This document shows positions 51,439 to 61,491 of a stretch of 64,000 nt of DNA, piece after piece. The notes below the pieces were generated by a model that did not search any database, was not told the origin of the DNA, and saw only the letters and a list, made by a program, of their open reading frames with translations. Position numbers and translations under genes: made by a program. The stretch's first letter is position 1. Every line of letters starts with the position of its first letter. Source of the stretch: Desulfocapsa sp. (lineage in GTDB: Bacteria > Desulfobacterota > Desulfobulbia > Desulfobulbales > Desulfocapsaceae); NCBI GenBank assembly GCA_013792135.1, contig VMSP01000065.1, positions 1 to 64,000 on the forward strand. The letters run 5' to 3'.

Positions 51439-52640
51439 ATCTTTATTTTACTGATCGTATCGTAGATCGGACCCAGCACCGAGAGCATCACCCAGCCCAG
51501 AACCGCACCCAGGACAACGGTCATGATCGGCTCAATCAAGGCCTGGACCTTGCCAATTGCATCCTTTATATCCCGGTCATAGAAATAACTGATATTCAAC
51601 AGGGCACTATCAAGGGCCCCGGTGGATTCTCCTATTTTCAACATCCGCACCACCAGGGGCGGGAACAGGCCACTGGTTTCAAATCCGGAAGCAATGCCAA
51701 TTCCCTCACGGATACTTGTTCCCACTTCTTGCAAGGCCTCTTTAATGACCATATTACCCACTATTCCTTCTGAGATCTCCAGACAATGGAGGATTGGAAT
51801 CCCCGCCGCATACATCATGGCAAAAAAATTTGCAAAACGAGAAAGCAGAATCTTTTTCAGCACTGGGCCAATCATCCAGATCCTCAGTTTCCAGTCATCA
51901 AAAAAATAGCGCGCTTTGGAATTGGTAGCCGTCAGGAGTTTGATACCAAAGAACAAAGACAAGGGTACGATCAAAAGCAGATACCAGTAATTCACACAAA
52001 AATTTGACACCGCGATCAAGGCTCTTGTATGAAAAGGCAGTTCCCCCCCCATCTCCTTGATAAAACCCACTAGCTGCGGTACCAGATAGACCATCAGGAA
52101 GAAGGTAACCCCAAAAACCACCGTGCCGACAAAGGCTGGAAAGATCAATATCTTCTTGGTTGTGGATGCCAGCTCATCCTGCCATTTGATGGTGCTGGTC
52201 AGAGAGGCAAAGACCTCCCCCAATTGCCCGGTAACCTCACCGGCCTTGATCAGATTTACAAACAAGACATCGAATACCACCGGATGTTCGGCCATGGCCG
52301 CAGAAAGGGTCTTCCCCCCTTCCACTTCATCAATCAGATTGGCAATCACCTCACGGAAGCGGGGATGTTCCATGCTGTCACGCAGATCAGCTAAGCCCTC
52401 CAGCAACGGCACCCCTGCCTGAATCAACTGCTCCATATGAAAGCAGAAGTTGATCAGGTCTATCCGCTGCACCTTACGCACACCCAGCGTCGGCATTGTC
52501 TGATTGCGAATATGGCAGGTAACCAGATCAAGCCCCATGCGCAGCAACCGTTGTTCCAGATCGGCAACATTGGCGGCATCCATATTGCCGGTTCTGACTT
52601 TTCCTCTGCTGGTGATGGCTTTGTATTGAAAAAGTGACAT
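51435..52640 (-). CDS. mshG: MshG: type II secretion F / PilC-family platform protein
   Basis: Inner-membrane platform protein, 401 aa. N-terminal FQYKAITSRGKVRTG is the family start; two GspF repeats follow, with LIQAGVPLLEGLADLRDS and MYAAGIPILHCLEISEG and three TM helices (FVGTVVFGVTFFLMVYLVP and others). It anchors the pilus base and is driven by the MshE ATPase upstream. The start is 14 bases after the mshE stop. Confidence 0.93.
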   Translation of the reverse strand: MSLFQYKAITSRGKVRTGNMDAANVADLEQRLLRMGLDLVTCHIRNQTMPTLGVRKVQRIDLINFCFHMEQLIQAGVPLLEGLADLRDSMEHPRFREVIANLIDEVEGGKTLSAAMAEHPVVFDVLFVNLIKAGEVTGQLGEVFASLTSTIKWQDELASTTKKILIFPAFVGTVVFGVTFFLMVYLVPQLVGFIKEMGGELPFHTRALIAVSNFCVNYWYLLLIVPLSLFFGIKLLTATNSKARYFFDDWKLRIWMIGPVLKKILLSRFANFFAMMYAAGIPILHCLEISEGIVGNMVIKEALQEVGTSIREGIGIASGFETSGLFPPLVVRMLKIGESTGALDSALLNISYFYDRDIKDAIGKVQALIEPIMTVVLGAVLGWVMLSVLGPIYDTISKIKM

Positions 52641-52653
52641 GACAATAAAATCG

Positions 52654-54363
52654 CTAATCGATCAACCGGTACGTCAAATCCACCACCCGGCTGATCTCGT
52701 CCAGGCTGGTTGTGCCATCCAGCACCCGGCGGCAGGCATCATCGGCTAAAGGCCGGAATCCGCCGGCCAGGGCCTTGTTCAACAGCTCACGGGTACTGAC
52801 CCGCCGGGCGATCAGATCTTCCAGCTCCGCATTGATTCGCAACAACTCCATAACCGTAGTTCGGCCTTTATACCCCTGTTGCTCACACGCCTTACACCCC
52901 ACCGGCTGATAGAGGACAACCTCTTTCCCCTCCGCCTCAATCCCAAGTAATTTCAATTCCAGTTCCCCTGCATAATAGGCATATTTACACTCTGGGCATA
53001 GGCGTCGAATCAAGCGTTGGGCAACAATACCGATGATATTGCCGGCCATGATATCCGGCAGCACCCCAATATCCAGAAGACGGGGGATAGAGCCAACCGC
53101 CGAGTTGGTATGCAAAGTGGAAAACACCTGATGACCGGTCATGGCGGCACGAAAGGCCATCTCCGCGGTTTCATGATCACGGATCTCACCGACCAGAATA
53201 ACATCCGGGTCCTGCCGCATCATCGATCGGATACCATCAGCAAAACCCATCTTAGCCGACTCATTAATTGAGGATTGACGGATCATGGCCATGGGATACT
53301 CAACCGGATCCTCCATGGTCATGATATTCACCGCCTCGGTATTGACATGACTTAACACTGAATAAAGGGTGGTGGTCTTGCCGCTGCCGGTCGGACCAGT
53401 CACCAGGATAATACCTTCCGGCCTGGCCAGCATCAATTTGAGTTGGTCAAGATTCTCATCGGTCAGCCCCAGTTTATGCAAAGGGACAAGACCTTTTTGA
53501 CGATCAAGGATACGGAGAACAATATTCTCACCATGGAGCGTGGGTTGGGCCGCGACCCGGAAATCAATCTGCCGGCCGACAAGAGACAGAGAGATACGGC
53601 CATCCTGGGGTGCCCGTGATTCAGCGATATTCATATTGCTGACCACCTTGAGACGTACCACCATGGCCGACCAGTAGCTCTTGTGCAGGCTGCGAACCTG
53701 ACGGAGCACTCCGTCAATCCGATAGCGGATACGCAGAAAACCCGCCTCCGGTTCAAAATGAATATCAGAGGCTCCCCGCGACACCGCATCCGCCAGCAGG
53801 GCATCAATGAGCCGCACCATGGGATGACTATACTCATCATTGCCTAGTTGCAGACTCTGGTAGTCAATCTCACCCGTCTCAATCTCCTGGAGGATGCCGT
53901 CAATGGAGAGTTCAAACCCATAAAACTGCTCAATGGCACGCAGGATATCCGCCTCGCCACCAAGCACGGCAGTGATCTGTAATGCCCCGCCATGCAGGGC
54001 TCGGATCTGATCAATGGCCACGACATTGAAGGTATCCGCCATGGCAAGAACAAGCTGATTTGTAGTTTTATCAAGGGAAAGGGGTAAAACATTATGCCGA
54101 CGGGCCAACTCCTGGGGCACCATTCTCAGCGTCTCGGCATCAATAACCGTATGGGTCAGATCAACACTGCCCTGACCTATATTCTCACTCAAGGCATCGC
54201 GGATAATGGCATCGGTGACGAAACCCAGTTCGATCAACACCTTACCAAGTGGTTTATTCGTCTGTTTCTGCTCCAAGAGGGCAATGCGCAACTGATCCTC
54301 AGAGATAAATCCCTGGTCGACCAGCACCGCGCCCAGCGGTTTTTTCTTACCTGGAGCGGTCAT
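52654..54363 (-). CDS. mshE: MshE: GspE/PilB-family pilus assembly ATPase
   Basis: Cytosolic hexameric ATPase that powers pilus extension, 569 aa. The N-terminal MshEN domain (FISEDQLRIALLEQKQT) is the type that binds cyclic di-GMP in MshE. The core has Walker A VTGPTGSGKTTTLYSVL near residue 315, Asp box and Walker B DPDVILVGEIRDHETAEMA, and the zinc-knuckle CPECKYAY with CKACEQQGY. ATG overlaps the mshN stop. The c-di-GMP sensitivity fits the presence of a GGDEF protein in the window. Confidence 0.94.
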   Translation of the reverse strand: MTAPGKKKPLGAVLVDQGFISEDQLRIALLEQKQTNKPLGKVLIELGFVTDAIIRDALSENIGQGSVDLTHTVIDAETLRMVPQELARRHNVLPLSLDKTTNQLVLAMADTFNVVAIDQIRALHGGALQITAVLGGEADILRAIEQFYGFELSIDGILQEIETGEIDYQSLQLGNDEYSHPMVRLIDALLADAVSRGASDIHFEPEAGFLRIRYRIDGVLRQVRSLHKSYWSAMVVRLKVVSNMNIAESRAPQDGRISLSLVGRQIDFRVAAQPTLHGENIVLRILDRQKGLVPLHKLGLTDENLDQLKLMLARPEGIILVTGPTGSGKTTTLYSVLSHVNTEAVNIMTMEDPVEYPMAMIRQSSINESAKMGFADGIRSMMRQDPDVILVGEIRDHETAEMAFRAAMTGHQVFSTLHTNSAVGSIPRLLDIGVLPDIMAGNIIGIVAQRLIRRLCPECKYAYYAGELELKLLGIEAEGKEVVLYQPVGCKACEQQGYKGRTTVMELLRINAELEDLIARRVSTRELLNKALAGGFRPLADDACRRVLDGTTSLDEISRVVDLTYRLID

Positions 54364-56195
54364 GGCCTCTCTCCCTGTTCAAGAATCTTCAACCTGGCGC
54401 GCAGAAGATCCGGTTCAAAACCAGCCGACCGATCCACAGTACACTGCAAGGCTTCCCGGTAGAAGCTTGTGGCCGATTTCAATTGCCCCAGATGTTCAAG
54501 ACTGACGGCCAGATTAAAAAGATAGTCAGGATGAACGCAGGGCTTGGATATTGCAGTACCGCTCGATCCAGTCGCAGCCCCGGAAGTACCCATGGGGTTA
54601 GTCGTAAAATTCAAAGCGACGTTCTTTGCCGCCTGTAAAGCATTAAAGTAGGCCTGCTGCGCCTCACTCCACCGCTGACCGGCGGCATAGACATTCCCCA
54701 GGGAAAAGAAAAGTGGAGCGATATTGGGGTGCAGCTCAAGAAGCAGTTTCAACTCACTTTCCTGCTGTACCAGATCGCCCATTGGCGCAATGGCGAGTAA
54801 ACCGGCCCTGGCCAGAGGATCGCCGGGATCCTGATCCAGCACACGCAGATACAGATCACGGGCCAGGGATTTTTCACTCCAATGCATGGCAATATCAGCC
54901 AGACCAAGCAAGGCACCACGATGTTGCGGGTCGGCCTGCAAGACCTGCTGATATTCTTGTCTTGCCTGTTCGAAATCACCCTTCTGATAGGCGCCATATG
55001 CAGCAGCCAGTAACGAACTCACCTGGGGTTGCACCGCGCGATGGGTTATGACAATTGGTTCCGAAGAAGGGTTGTCAGGTTCATTGACTGAATCTGACAA
55101 CATCTGTGTTTCTGATTCATCTCTACTGGGTGCAGGCACTCCCTGATTCACCGGCAAAGATGGAGACGCTAAGGTGGTGGCCACGGCAGACACAGATGAT
55201 GAGGTGGCACCCGGCAAAAGAGCTTCAGCAGGGGGAGGAGAGAGGTCTGGCGCGCTCTGAGACATAGAGATACCGGGGACACTCGGCAGATTTTGGGAGG
55301 TAGGCTCAACATCCTTGCCAGCACCTTCAGTTTCAACTTTTCCAGCTCCACCCCCGGAAGAAGACAATGCAGGTACCTCCCCTGCTGCAGGTACCGATTC
55401 TGGCCTCACCTCTGATACAGCAGCATCTCCTAAACCCTGTTGAGAAATATTTTTATCAACCGCAACAACAGAACTAGCAGAAGTCATCGTGGTACGATAA
55501 GTAAAATAGAAAAATCCAGCCATAGCGAAAAGCGCGACTCCACCCACAATCCCCACAATAAGCAAACGACGATTACGACTGCGGCGCTGATACTCTTTTT
55601 TAGCGGTAAAGACCGTGCGAGCAGTCTTCCTGGAAGACTCCGCCGAAGTAATGGCAGGATGAATAACCGAGACATCGGGGACACCCCGCTCCGGCTCGAT
55701 TTCAGGCCCAGATTTTTTCAAATCCTCAAATGGCGATACCGCACCATCTGTCACTGGGTTTTCGGCGGTTAATTCAGGTTCAAGAGCCATGCCGGCTTCC
55801 CATTCAGGAATGCCATTCAGATCAGATGGCACGCAGGCATCCACCACCATCATATCAGCCACCTCCCCATCAACCACTAGAGCACTCTGTTGCCCACCGT
55901 CACCTGCATCCGCCTGTTCAATCTTCCCGTCTCCTTTCGGGCTGGCCTGACTCACCTGACGTTCTCCACCCTGGAGATTCACCACCGCGTCAGAAGAATC
56001 AACAGCAATAGCACGATTCCGCCCCAAGGAAGTAATTTTGGGCGGATCCTGCCGTTCCAGAGATAGATGCAGCTCGGGCGATACCTGCTGCTTATTCTGA
56101 GCTTCCGATGATTCGCCAGATATAGCAACAGGGGCTCCTGCAGCCTGTTTTTTGGCCTGTTCCGCCTTTCGCAAGGCTTCCATCAATAGGCTCAT
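54360..56195 (-). CDS. mshN: MshN-like TPR protein
   Basis: 611 aa. A conserved N-terminal SLLMEALRKAEQAKKQ region, a long low-complexity acidic/Ser stretch, one TM helix near residue 210 (LLIVGIVGGVALFAMAGFF), then a Pro/Ser-rich periplasmic linker, and C-terminal TPR repeats (YGAYQKGDFEQARQEYQQVL, then RGALLGLADIAMHWSEKSLA). The layout matches MshN, a periplasmic assembly factor. Confidence 0.85.
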   Translation of the reverse strand: MSLLMEALRKAEQAKKQAAGAPVAISGESSEAQNKQQVSPELHLSLERQDPPKITSLGRNRAIAVDSSDAVVNLQGGERQVSQASPKGDGKIEQADAGDGGQQSALVVDGEVADMMVVDACVPSDLNGIPEWEAGMALEPELTAENPVTDGAVSPFEDLKKSGPEIEPERGVPDVSVIHPAITSAESSRKTARTVFTAKKEYQRRSRNRRLLIVGIVGGVALFAMAGFFYFTYRTTMTSASSVVAVDKNISQQGLGDAAVSEVRPESVPAAGEVPALSSSGGGAGKVETEGAGKDVEPTSQNLPSVPGISMSQSAPDLSPPPAEALLPGATSSSVSAVATTLASPSLPVNQGVPAPSRDESETQMLSDSVNEPDNPSSEPIVITHRAVQPQVSSLLAAAYGAYQKGDFEQARQEYQQVLQADPQHRGALLGLADIAMHWSEKSLARDLYLRVLDQDPGDPLARAGLLAIAPMGDLVQQESELKLLLELHPNIAPLFFSLGNVYAAGQRWSEAQQAYFNALQAAKNVALNFTTNPMGTSGAATGSSGTAISKPCVHPDYLFNLAVSLEHLGQLKSATSFYREALQCTVDRSAGFEPDLLRARLKILEQGERP

Positions 56196-56212
56196 CCGTG
56201 CCTCACTGTCAT

Positions 56213-57889
56213 TTAGGAGCCTGTCGGCCCGTCAAAAGGCAACGAAGGAATGGGCTGTTGTGGAGATAAAAACTTCCTGAACTGCCGCAGGTCGCCATCA
56301 CCATTCACATCAGCCTGTTTAATCACCACCGGCCGCAAAAAGATAATCAACTCGGTTTTCGTTGCTGTATCATCCCGATAGCTGAATAGACTGCCGAGCC
56401 AGGGAATCCGGGAGAGACCTGGAATCCCGTCAGTGTTTTTGTCCAACGTATCCTGCATCAGACCACCAAGGACACCAATCTGACCACTCGCCACCTTCAA
56501 AATCGACTCCACTTCCCGAACCTGCACCTCCGGCACCAGACTGATCACATCTGCTTCGGCCAAAGCAGGGCTTGGATCCTCGACATAACCAATAATCCGG
56601 GAGATGGTTGGCCGCACATTGAGAGTTACCTGTTCTCCTTCACTGACCTGTGGGGTCACCGCCATCACAAAACCGATCGGCACACTATGAACTGTACTGG
56701 TATAGGTAATCAGCCTGGGGCTGGTATCAGTAGCCGCCTCAATATCAACCTCAAGGGTGAAATAAACCTTATTATCCACCACTTTGAGCATGGCCGTCTG
56801 GTTATTCAGCGCCATCACCTTTGGGCTGGACAAGACCTTGAGATCACCAAACTGCTCCAGTAACTTGATGGTTCCCGTCAGGGCATCTGGATCAGCACTT
56901 TTGTCGATGGTCAATGTCGTCACTGGAGGAGCTGCCATGTTGGCTCCCAGAAGACTCTGGACAAAGCCAAACCGTCCCCCGTCGCGAGCAAGAGAACTCC
57001 AATCCACCCCGGCCTGATACCGATCGTTCAGCTTCACCTCAACCACGGTGGCCTCAATCAATACTTGTTGCAGGGAACGAGTCATCACCAGATCAATAAA
57101 TCGCTGGATATCCTCGTGCTGGCGGGTTGTGGCCCGGACTGTGATTAGTCCACTTTCAGGATTACTGATGATGGAGTTAGACGTACCTCCTGCTCCAGAT
57201 GCTGCTCCAGCCTCGGCACCGCCTGCCGCGCCTCCACTTTCACCAAGGATGGCATGCAGATTGGCCACCAGAGTAGCCCAGAACGTATTATTGGATTCCT
57301 GACTGAGAACCGTTGTCGAGTTATTGCTGCCGGCAGATCCCCCTCCACCACCGCCCCCTACTGCCGCAGAACCGGTGGTAGAGATAGAGGTGGCCACGCT
57401 CACTTCTCCTTTGGACTTCCGGGCTATATTGACATAATCGATACGATAGGTCCGCAGGATTGGTTTGTCCGGCTCGACAATAAGATTAGGGCGATCCAGA
57501 TTCCAGCGGATATCCACCTGTCTGGCAATCCTGGTCAGAATCTGTGGCAGAGTCTGATCAATAGCATTCAGGGTAACATCACCGGTAATCTCCGGATGGA
57601 CGTCAATATTAAGTGAGGCATCGCGAGCTATGGCAAAGAGCAGTTCCCGAACCGGAACATTCTGAACAACCACGGAATAGAGTTCTACCTTCGCCTCAGG
57701 TGCAGGAGGAAGAACGAGCGAGGGAGTGCGAACCACTGCCGGGATTGACGGCACTGCCTGAGCCTCAGAAGCCGCAAGATGCCTGCCATCGACAGGACGC
57801 TGCGGCAGGTTCGCGCCACAACCCACTACAAGGGCCATCATGACGACTAAAAGGAAACTGTTAAGATAGAGTGCTCTTCGCATGACCAT
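56213..57889 (-). CDS. mshL: MshL: pilus secretin (outer-membrane channel)
   Basis: 558-aa outer-membrane secretin, a lipoprotein (signal with lipobox VVGC then GANL). N-terminal secretin/TonB short domain (VVQNVPVRELLFAIARDASLN) and N1 domain precede a Gly-rich low-complexity stretch (VGGGGGGGSAG; later GGAAGGAEAGAASGAGG), then the beta-barrel core with VPIGFVMAVTPQV and SGQIGVLGGLMQDTLDKNTDG. It forms the gated pore for the pilus. The two Gly-rich linkers are longer than usual. GGAGAA precedes the ATG. Confidence 0.93.
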   Translation of the reverse strand: MVMRRALYLNSFLLVVMMALVVGCGANLPQRPVDGRHLAASEAQAVPSIPAVVRTPSLVLPPAPEAKVELYSVVVQNVPVRELLFAIARDASLNIDVHPEITGDVTLNAIDQTLPQILTRIARQVDIRWNLDRPNLIVEPDKPILRTYRIDYVNIARKSKGEVSVATSISTTGSAAVGGGGGGGSAGSNNSTTVLSQESNNTFWATLVANLHAILGESGGAAGGAEAGAASGAGGTSNSIISNPESGLITVRATTRQHEDIQRFIDLVMTRSLQQVLIEATVVEVKLNDRYQAGVDWSSLARDGGRFGFVQSLLGANMAAPPVTTLTIDKSADPDALTGTIKLLEQFGDLKVLSSPKVMALNNQTAMLKVVDNKVYFTLEVDIEAATDTSPRLITYTSTVHSVPIGFVMAVTPQVSEGEQVTLNVRPTISRIIGYVEDPSPALAEADVISLVPEVQVREVESILKVASGQIGVLGGLMQDTLDKNTDGIPGLSRIPWLGSLFSYRDDTATKTELIIFLRPVVIKQADVNGDGDLRQFRKFLSPQQPIPSLPFDGPTGS

Positions 57890-57977
57890 TTATTTCTCCA
57901 ACTTTCTCCAAGTAAAGGAAGATATATAGCAAGACAAAATATTCTATTTCGTACTCTCGCCGCAAGCAACTCAAGGT

Positions 57978-59627
57978 TCAGCCCTTAACACCATCCATAT
58001 TACCGGCACGCAGTGAATTATCAATACGACGCACAAAAGGTTGAAAACGGCGCAACACTGGAGGCAAGGCCTCAATGGCCTTGCGGGCAGGAGTAAGCTC
58101 CAGGAAATCGTCATACACAATCACCCACATCTGACGTTCCCCACTCGAATCCTGACAGACATAGATCCGATCCAGCAAAGAGACTGGCCTGATTTTTTGC
58201 AAAAACCTTTCGACCTCCGCAGAAACCTCACTATCCATTGCAACTGACATCAACTGAATTGTATAGTTCTTCGTCTCTCCTGGTTCAATCCATTGACTAA
58301 AAGCCTGGCGGCGCTGCTCCATCAGAGTTCCGACAGCTTTATCAACAGTACCCTGAGGCAGTTCAGGCGTTAATACTTCGGTTGTTTGAGCATCCACCAC
58401 AAGAGATGACATGTTGATCGTTTCCGGTGACAAAAAGTCAGGGGATACGGCAAAGGCTGGAATTGCCGAAGCTGTGAGGGGTGATCTGTTGCCAATCTCA
58501 ACTTCTGCTGGATGAGTAGAGAAATCAGCTTCCTGCTCCTTAAGCTTGACTGGGCCCCCTGAAACCACTTCTGCCTCCTCGATACCTTTTCCAGGACGGA
58601 CCTCATTTCGAGCCAAGTCCGATTTAGCCTGCCCCCCCATCTCTACAGGAGCCAACAACTGGGGATTTCCCGTCCAGAAGAGTAGACGCCCTTTTTTTGA
58701 ATAGAATTGGTTCCATCCAAAAATAAGCGCTAATACAACTAACAGAGAAATCAGGCCAATAGCCGGCAACCAGGCCGAACGGAAGAAAGGGAGGTGAAAC
58801 TCACTATCACGAATCGCGGCCCGGACATGACGGGCATGAACCATTGCCCGCGCGGAACCTGAGATGCTCCTGACAGCAGAATCAGCATAGGCAGCGAGCA
58901 TGGCCTTGTCCGCCAGGATATTGATCCTGCGGATAAGACCACAGGACACCCTGGAAATCAACCGTTCCGCGCTTGGGCTGAAGACTCCTGATTTACCACA
59001 ACCAGCGGCCTGGAGTCGAAAACGTATATACTCACTGGTCTCTGGCGTGGTCAATGGCCCTAGATGAAAACTGTGGGTGATCCGCTCCTTTAACTGACGG
59101 ATATCACGTTTCCGAAGATTTTTTTCTAGTTCCGGTTGTCCAAAGAGCACAATCTGCAACAGCTTATGTCGATGGGTCTCCAGATTACTAAGTAAACGAA
59201 TCTCTTCAAGAGTATCCAACGCCATTCCCTGGGCCTCTTCGATAAAAACAACCACACTCCGATTGGCAGCATGCTGGCCCAGAAGATAGAGCTGTAACTG
59301 CTGCATCACCACCAGACGTTCGGTCTCAGATTCTACCGGTAGTTTCAACTCAAAGGCAATAGCGTACAGGATATCATGGGGTGACAGTTTCGGATTGGCC
59401 AGATAAACGATCTCCACCGATTCCGGCAGACGCTCTTCCAGAATACGACAGAGCATTGTCTTACCGCTGCCCACCTCACCCACCACCTTGACTATGCCCT
59501 CACCAGTGGTAATGGCATAGATCAATGCATCAAGGATATCTCCACGGCCACCAACTGGACAAAAAAGAGTCGGATCAGGAGTAATCCGAAAGGGATGGCG
59601 TTTCAGGTCAAAGTACTCAAGATACAT
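57978..59627 (-). CDS. mshM: MshM/ExeA-like AAA ATPase
   Basis: 549 aa, first gene of the long pilus operon. N-terminal AAA domain with FDLKRHPFRITPDP, Walker A VVGEVGSGKTML near residue 54 and Walker B VVVFIEEAQG; the sensor region is LLQIVLFGQPEL. A TM helix (AIGLISLLVVLALIFGW) near residue 295 is followed by a periplasmic linker and a C-terminal SPOR-like domain (KNYTIQLMSVAMD). Such ATPases place the secretin in the cell wall. A sigma-70-like promoter lies about 280 bases upstream. Confidence 0.9.
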   Translation of the reverse strand: MYLEYFDLKRHPFRITPDPTLFCPVGGRGDILDALIYAITTGEGIVKVVGEVGSGKTMLCRILEERLPESVEIVYLANPKLSPHDILYAIAFELKLPVESETERLVVMQQLQLYLLGQHAANRSVVVFIEEAQGMALDTLEEIRLLSNLETHRHKLLQIVLFGQPELEKNLRKRDIRQLKERITHSFHLGPLTTPETSEYIRFRLQAAGCGKSGVFSPSAERLISRVSCGLIRRINILADKAMLAAYADSAVRSISGSARAMVHARHVRAAIRDSEFHLPFFRSAWLPAIGLISLLVVLALIFGWNQFYSKKGRLLFWTGNPQLLAPVEMGGQAKSDLARNEVRPGKGIEEAEVVSGGPVKLKEQEADFSTHPAEVEIGNRSPLTASAIPAFAVSPDFLSPETINMSSLVVDAQTTEVLTPELPQGTVDKAVGTLMEQRRQAFSQWIEPGETKNYTIQLMSVAMDSEVSAEVERFLQKIRPVSLLDRIYVCQDSSGERQMWVIVYDDFLELTPARKAIEALPPVLRRFQPFVRRIDNSLRAGNMDGVKG

Positions 59628-59903
59628 GCAAACCCTTTACGGTCTTAGCGGAAATTTGTGCCACCTCTCTCCGCACCAACCGGTACAGGATATTTTGCAC
59701 CTGATTTTTTCCATGACACGTCACAAGAAGGGAAAAAATACGAACAAGCAACAACAAGGCAATAGCAAGAATAGAGTAAGAAACCATAAAAGAGTATCGA
59801 CCAAGCAACCAAAAGCATTAAAACTTAAAATCGGAATGGTAAGGTTTCATTTTCTAATTTTCATGATCGGGAAAATCTAAGCCCCAATATCAAAACAACA
59901 AAG

Positions 59904-59932
59904 AGTATCAATGATATTATCAATTTTGTCAA
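59904..59932 (-). promoter_or_regulatory. sigma-70-like promoter of the pilus operon
   Basis: Minus strand TTGACA (59927-59932), exact 17-base spacer, GATACT (59904-59909). The spacer holds a perfect palindrome TGATAATATCA, a possible operator. Transcription runs into mshM about 270 bases downstream; the long leader could hold regulation. Confidence 0.6.
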
Positions 59933-60034
59933 GAAAGACAATATCTTTTCCATTCTGATAAGGCCTCTTGCATAGCTATTAAGAAGCTTATCCACAAAAA
60001 CATCCAGACTGAAGGCTGATGATTTCAAAAAAAG

Positions 60035-60063
60035 TTGATTTATCCTCGCTCCGACACTATAAA
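60035..60063 (+). promoter_or_regulatory. sigma-70-like promoter for the plus-strand pilin pair
   Basis: TTGATT (60035-60040), 17-base spacer, TATAAA (60058-60063), pointing toward the gene at 60208. The remainder of 59628-60207 shows no gene with support. Confidence 0.6.
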
Positions 60064-60207
60064 AGATTTATTATACTCTTCCAAAAGACACTATCTCAAC
60101 CGCTGCAAAAAGCTCCAGACAGATGACAAACAAGCAGACGAGCACACAGTGATCAGACAACAGGACCAGAAAAGTGTTATCCTGACCAAAATGGCGGTGG
60201 CGTAAAT

Positions 60208-61491
60208 TTGGAATACTCAACAATAAAGCTCAGCAATAAATTTTTCAAAAGGCTACAATCTCAAGAAGGTGCGGCGCTGCTGATTATGTTTTTAATATTA
60301 TTCATGGTCAGCGCAGCAGTAGTGCTTAAGGGATTGAGTGGCAAAAATCCCATTCTGAATCAAAATGCCTCTACCACCAAAGCACTGGCACTGGCCAAAG
60401 AACTAGTAATAGCCCATGCCGTTACCAACAGCGTGACACCAGGTGGCCTGTCGTTTCCAGACCGCAACAGTGACAATAATTATGACGGTAACAGTGACTG
60501 CGTCTCGTCCGGCTTCAACGAAACGCTGCATCTCCTCGGGAAATGGCCTTCTCTAGACGAACAAGGTTGCGGTGTTGCAGTTCCTGCTTTTGACAAACCA
60601 GTACAAGACGGAACCGGCGAGACCCTCTGGTACGCCGTCTCGCGTCACCTGGTAAAAACAAATGGCTCTTACCCAGTGCTTAATTCGGAAATTTTGAACC
60701 AAAATAATGGCTGGCTGACAGTGGTCAACGGACAGGGTACAGTGTTAACCAACCGAGCTGCAGTGGTGATCATGGCCCCTGGAGGCGTGATCCAGCCCCA
60801 GGATCGCTCAGGTGCAGCTCCCGCTGCTAGCCAATTCTTAGAAGGAATCACCATTAATGGAACAACCTTCACCAATTATGCCGTCGAAACCGGGGATACT
60901 GGCTTTGTGGCACGACCAGCCGACGACACGACAAACGACCAACTTATCTATATCACCATAGATGAACTGATGACTGCGGTGGAACAACGGGTAACTGGGG
61001 AGTTCGAAAAACTAATAAATGATTATCGTACCGCTTGCACTCAATACCCCTGGCCGCGGCCTTACATCGACCCCCGGACCGCATCAGATTTCGACAGTGT
61101 AATCAGCACACTGGAAGGTTTACTACCAACAGGAACTGCCTTACCCAGCAACTGGGGGACCGGTTGTGCAGCCAGCATAACCGTCCCGCCATGGTTGACG
61201 GCCAACAACTGGCATCACCTCAGCTATTACGCCTTAGCCTCTGCTACCGTCCAAAGTGGCGGCACATGTACACCTGGCCCCGGCTGTCTCACCATCTTAC
61301 CGCCCCCCACTAATGACGACAAGAAAGCGATAGTCATTCTGGCTGGCAAAGAATTGAGCGGCCAAGCCCGTAACACCTTTACCGGACTGACTGATTATTT
61401 CGAGGACCAGAATGCCAGTTCCGGCGACAATACTTTTGAGACTAAAGCACCTGACTCAACTTTCAATGACCGATTGGAGGTAGTACAATAA
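60208..61491 (+). CDS. pilus-associated membrane-anchored protein (427 aa)
   Basis: Starts at TTG (60208). One N-terminal hydrophobic helix with a preceding basic segment (KFFKRLQSQEGAALLIMFLILFMVSAA) recalls PilX/MshO-type minor pilus components: QEGAALL follows the pseudopilin G-x-A-L-L form rather than GFTLVE. The periplasmic part has six or more cysteines (CVSSG, QGCG, ACTQ, GCAAS, CTPGPGC) for disulfides. A four-codon frame (ATG GCG GTG GCG TAA) ends just before the TTG. It is followed by a prepilin gene in an overlapping arrangement (61488-61491). Confidence 0.75.
   Translation: MEYSTIKLSNKFFKRLQSQEGAALLIMFLILFMVSAAVVLKGLSGKNPILNQNASTTKALALAKELVIAHAVTNSVTPGGLSFPDRNSDNNYDGNSDCVSSGFNETLHLLGKWPSLDEQGCGVAVPAFDKPVQDGTGETLWYAVSRHLVKTNGSYPVLNSEILNQNNGWLTVVNGQGTVLTNRAAVVIMAPGGVIQPQDRSGAAPAASQFLEGITINGTTFTNYAVETGDTGFVARPADDTTNDQLIYITIDELMTAVEQRVTGEFEKLINDYRTACTQYPWPRPYIDPRTASDFDSVISTLEGLLPTGTALPSNWGTGCAASITVPPWLTANNWHHLSYYALASATVQSGGTCTPGPGCLTILPPPTNDDKKAIVILAGKELSGQARNTFTGLTDYFEDQNASSGDNTFETKAPDSTFNDRLEVVQ

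Noticed and set aside
59617-59808. 63-codon frame with a hydrophobic helix just upstream of mshM on the minus strand
   Set aside because: No ribosome binding site, overlaps the mshM start codon, and composition is that of the AT-rich leader.
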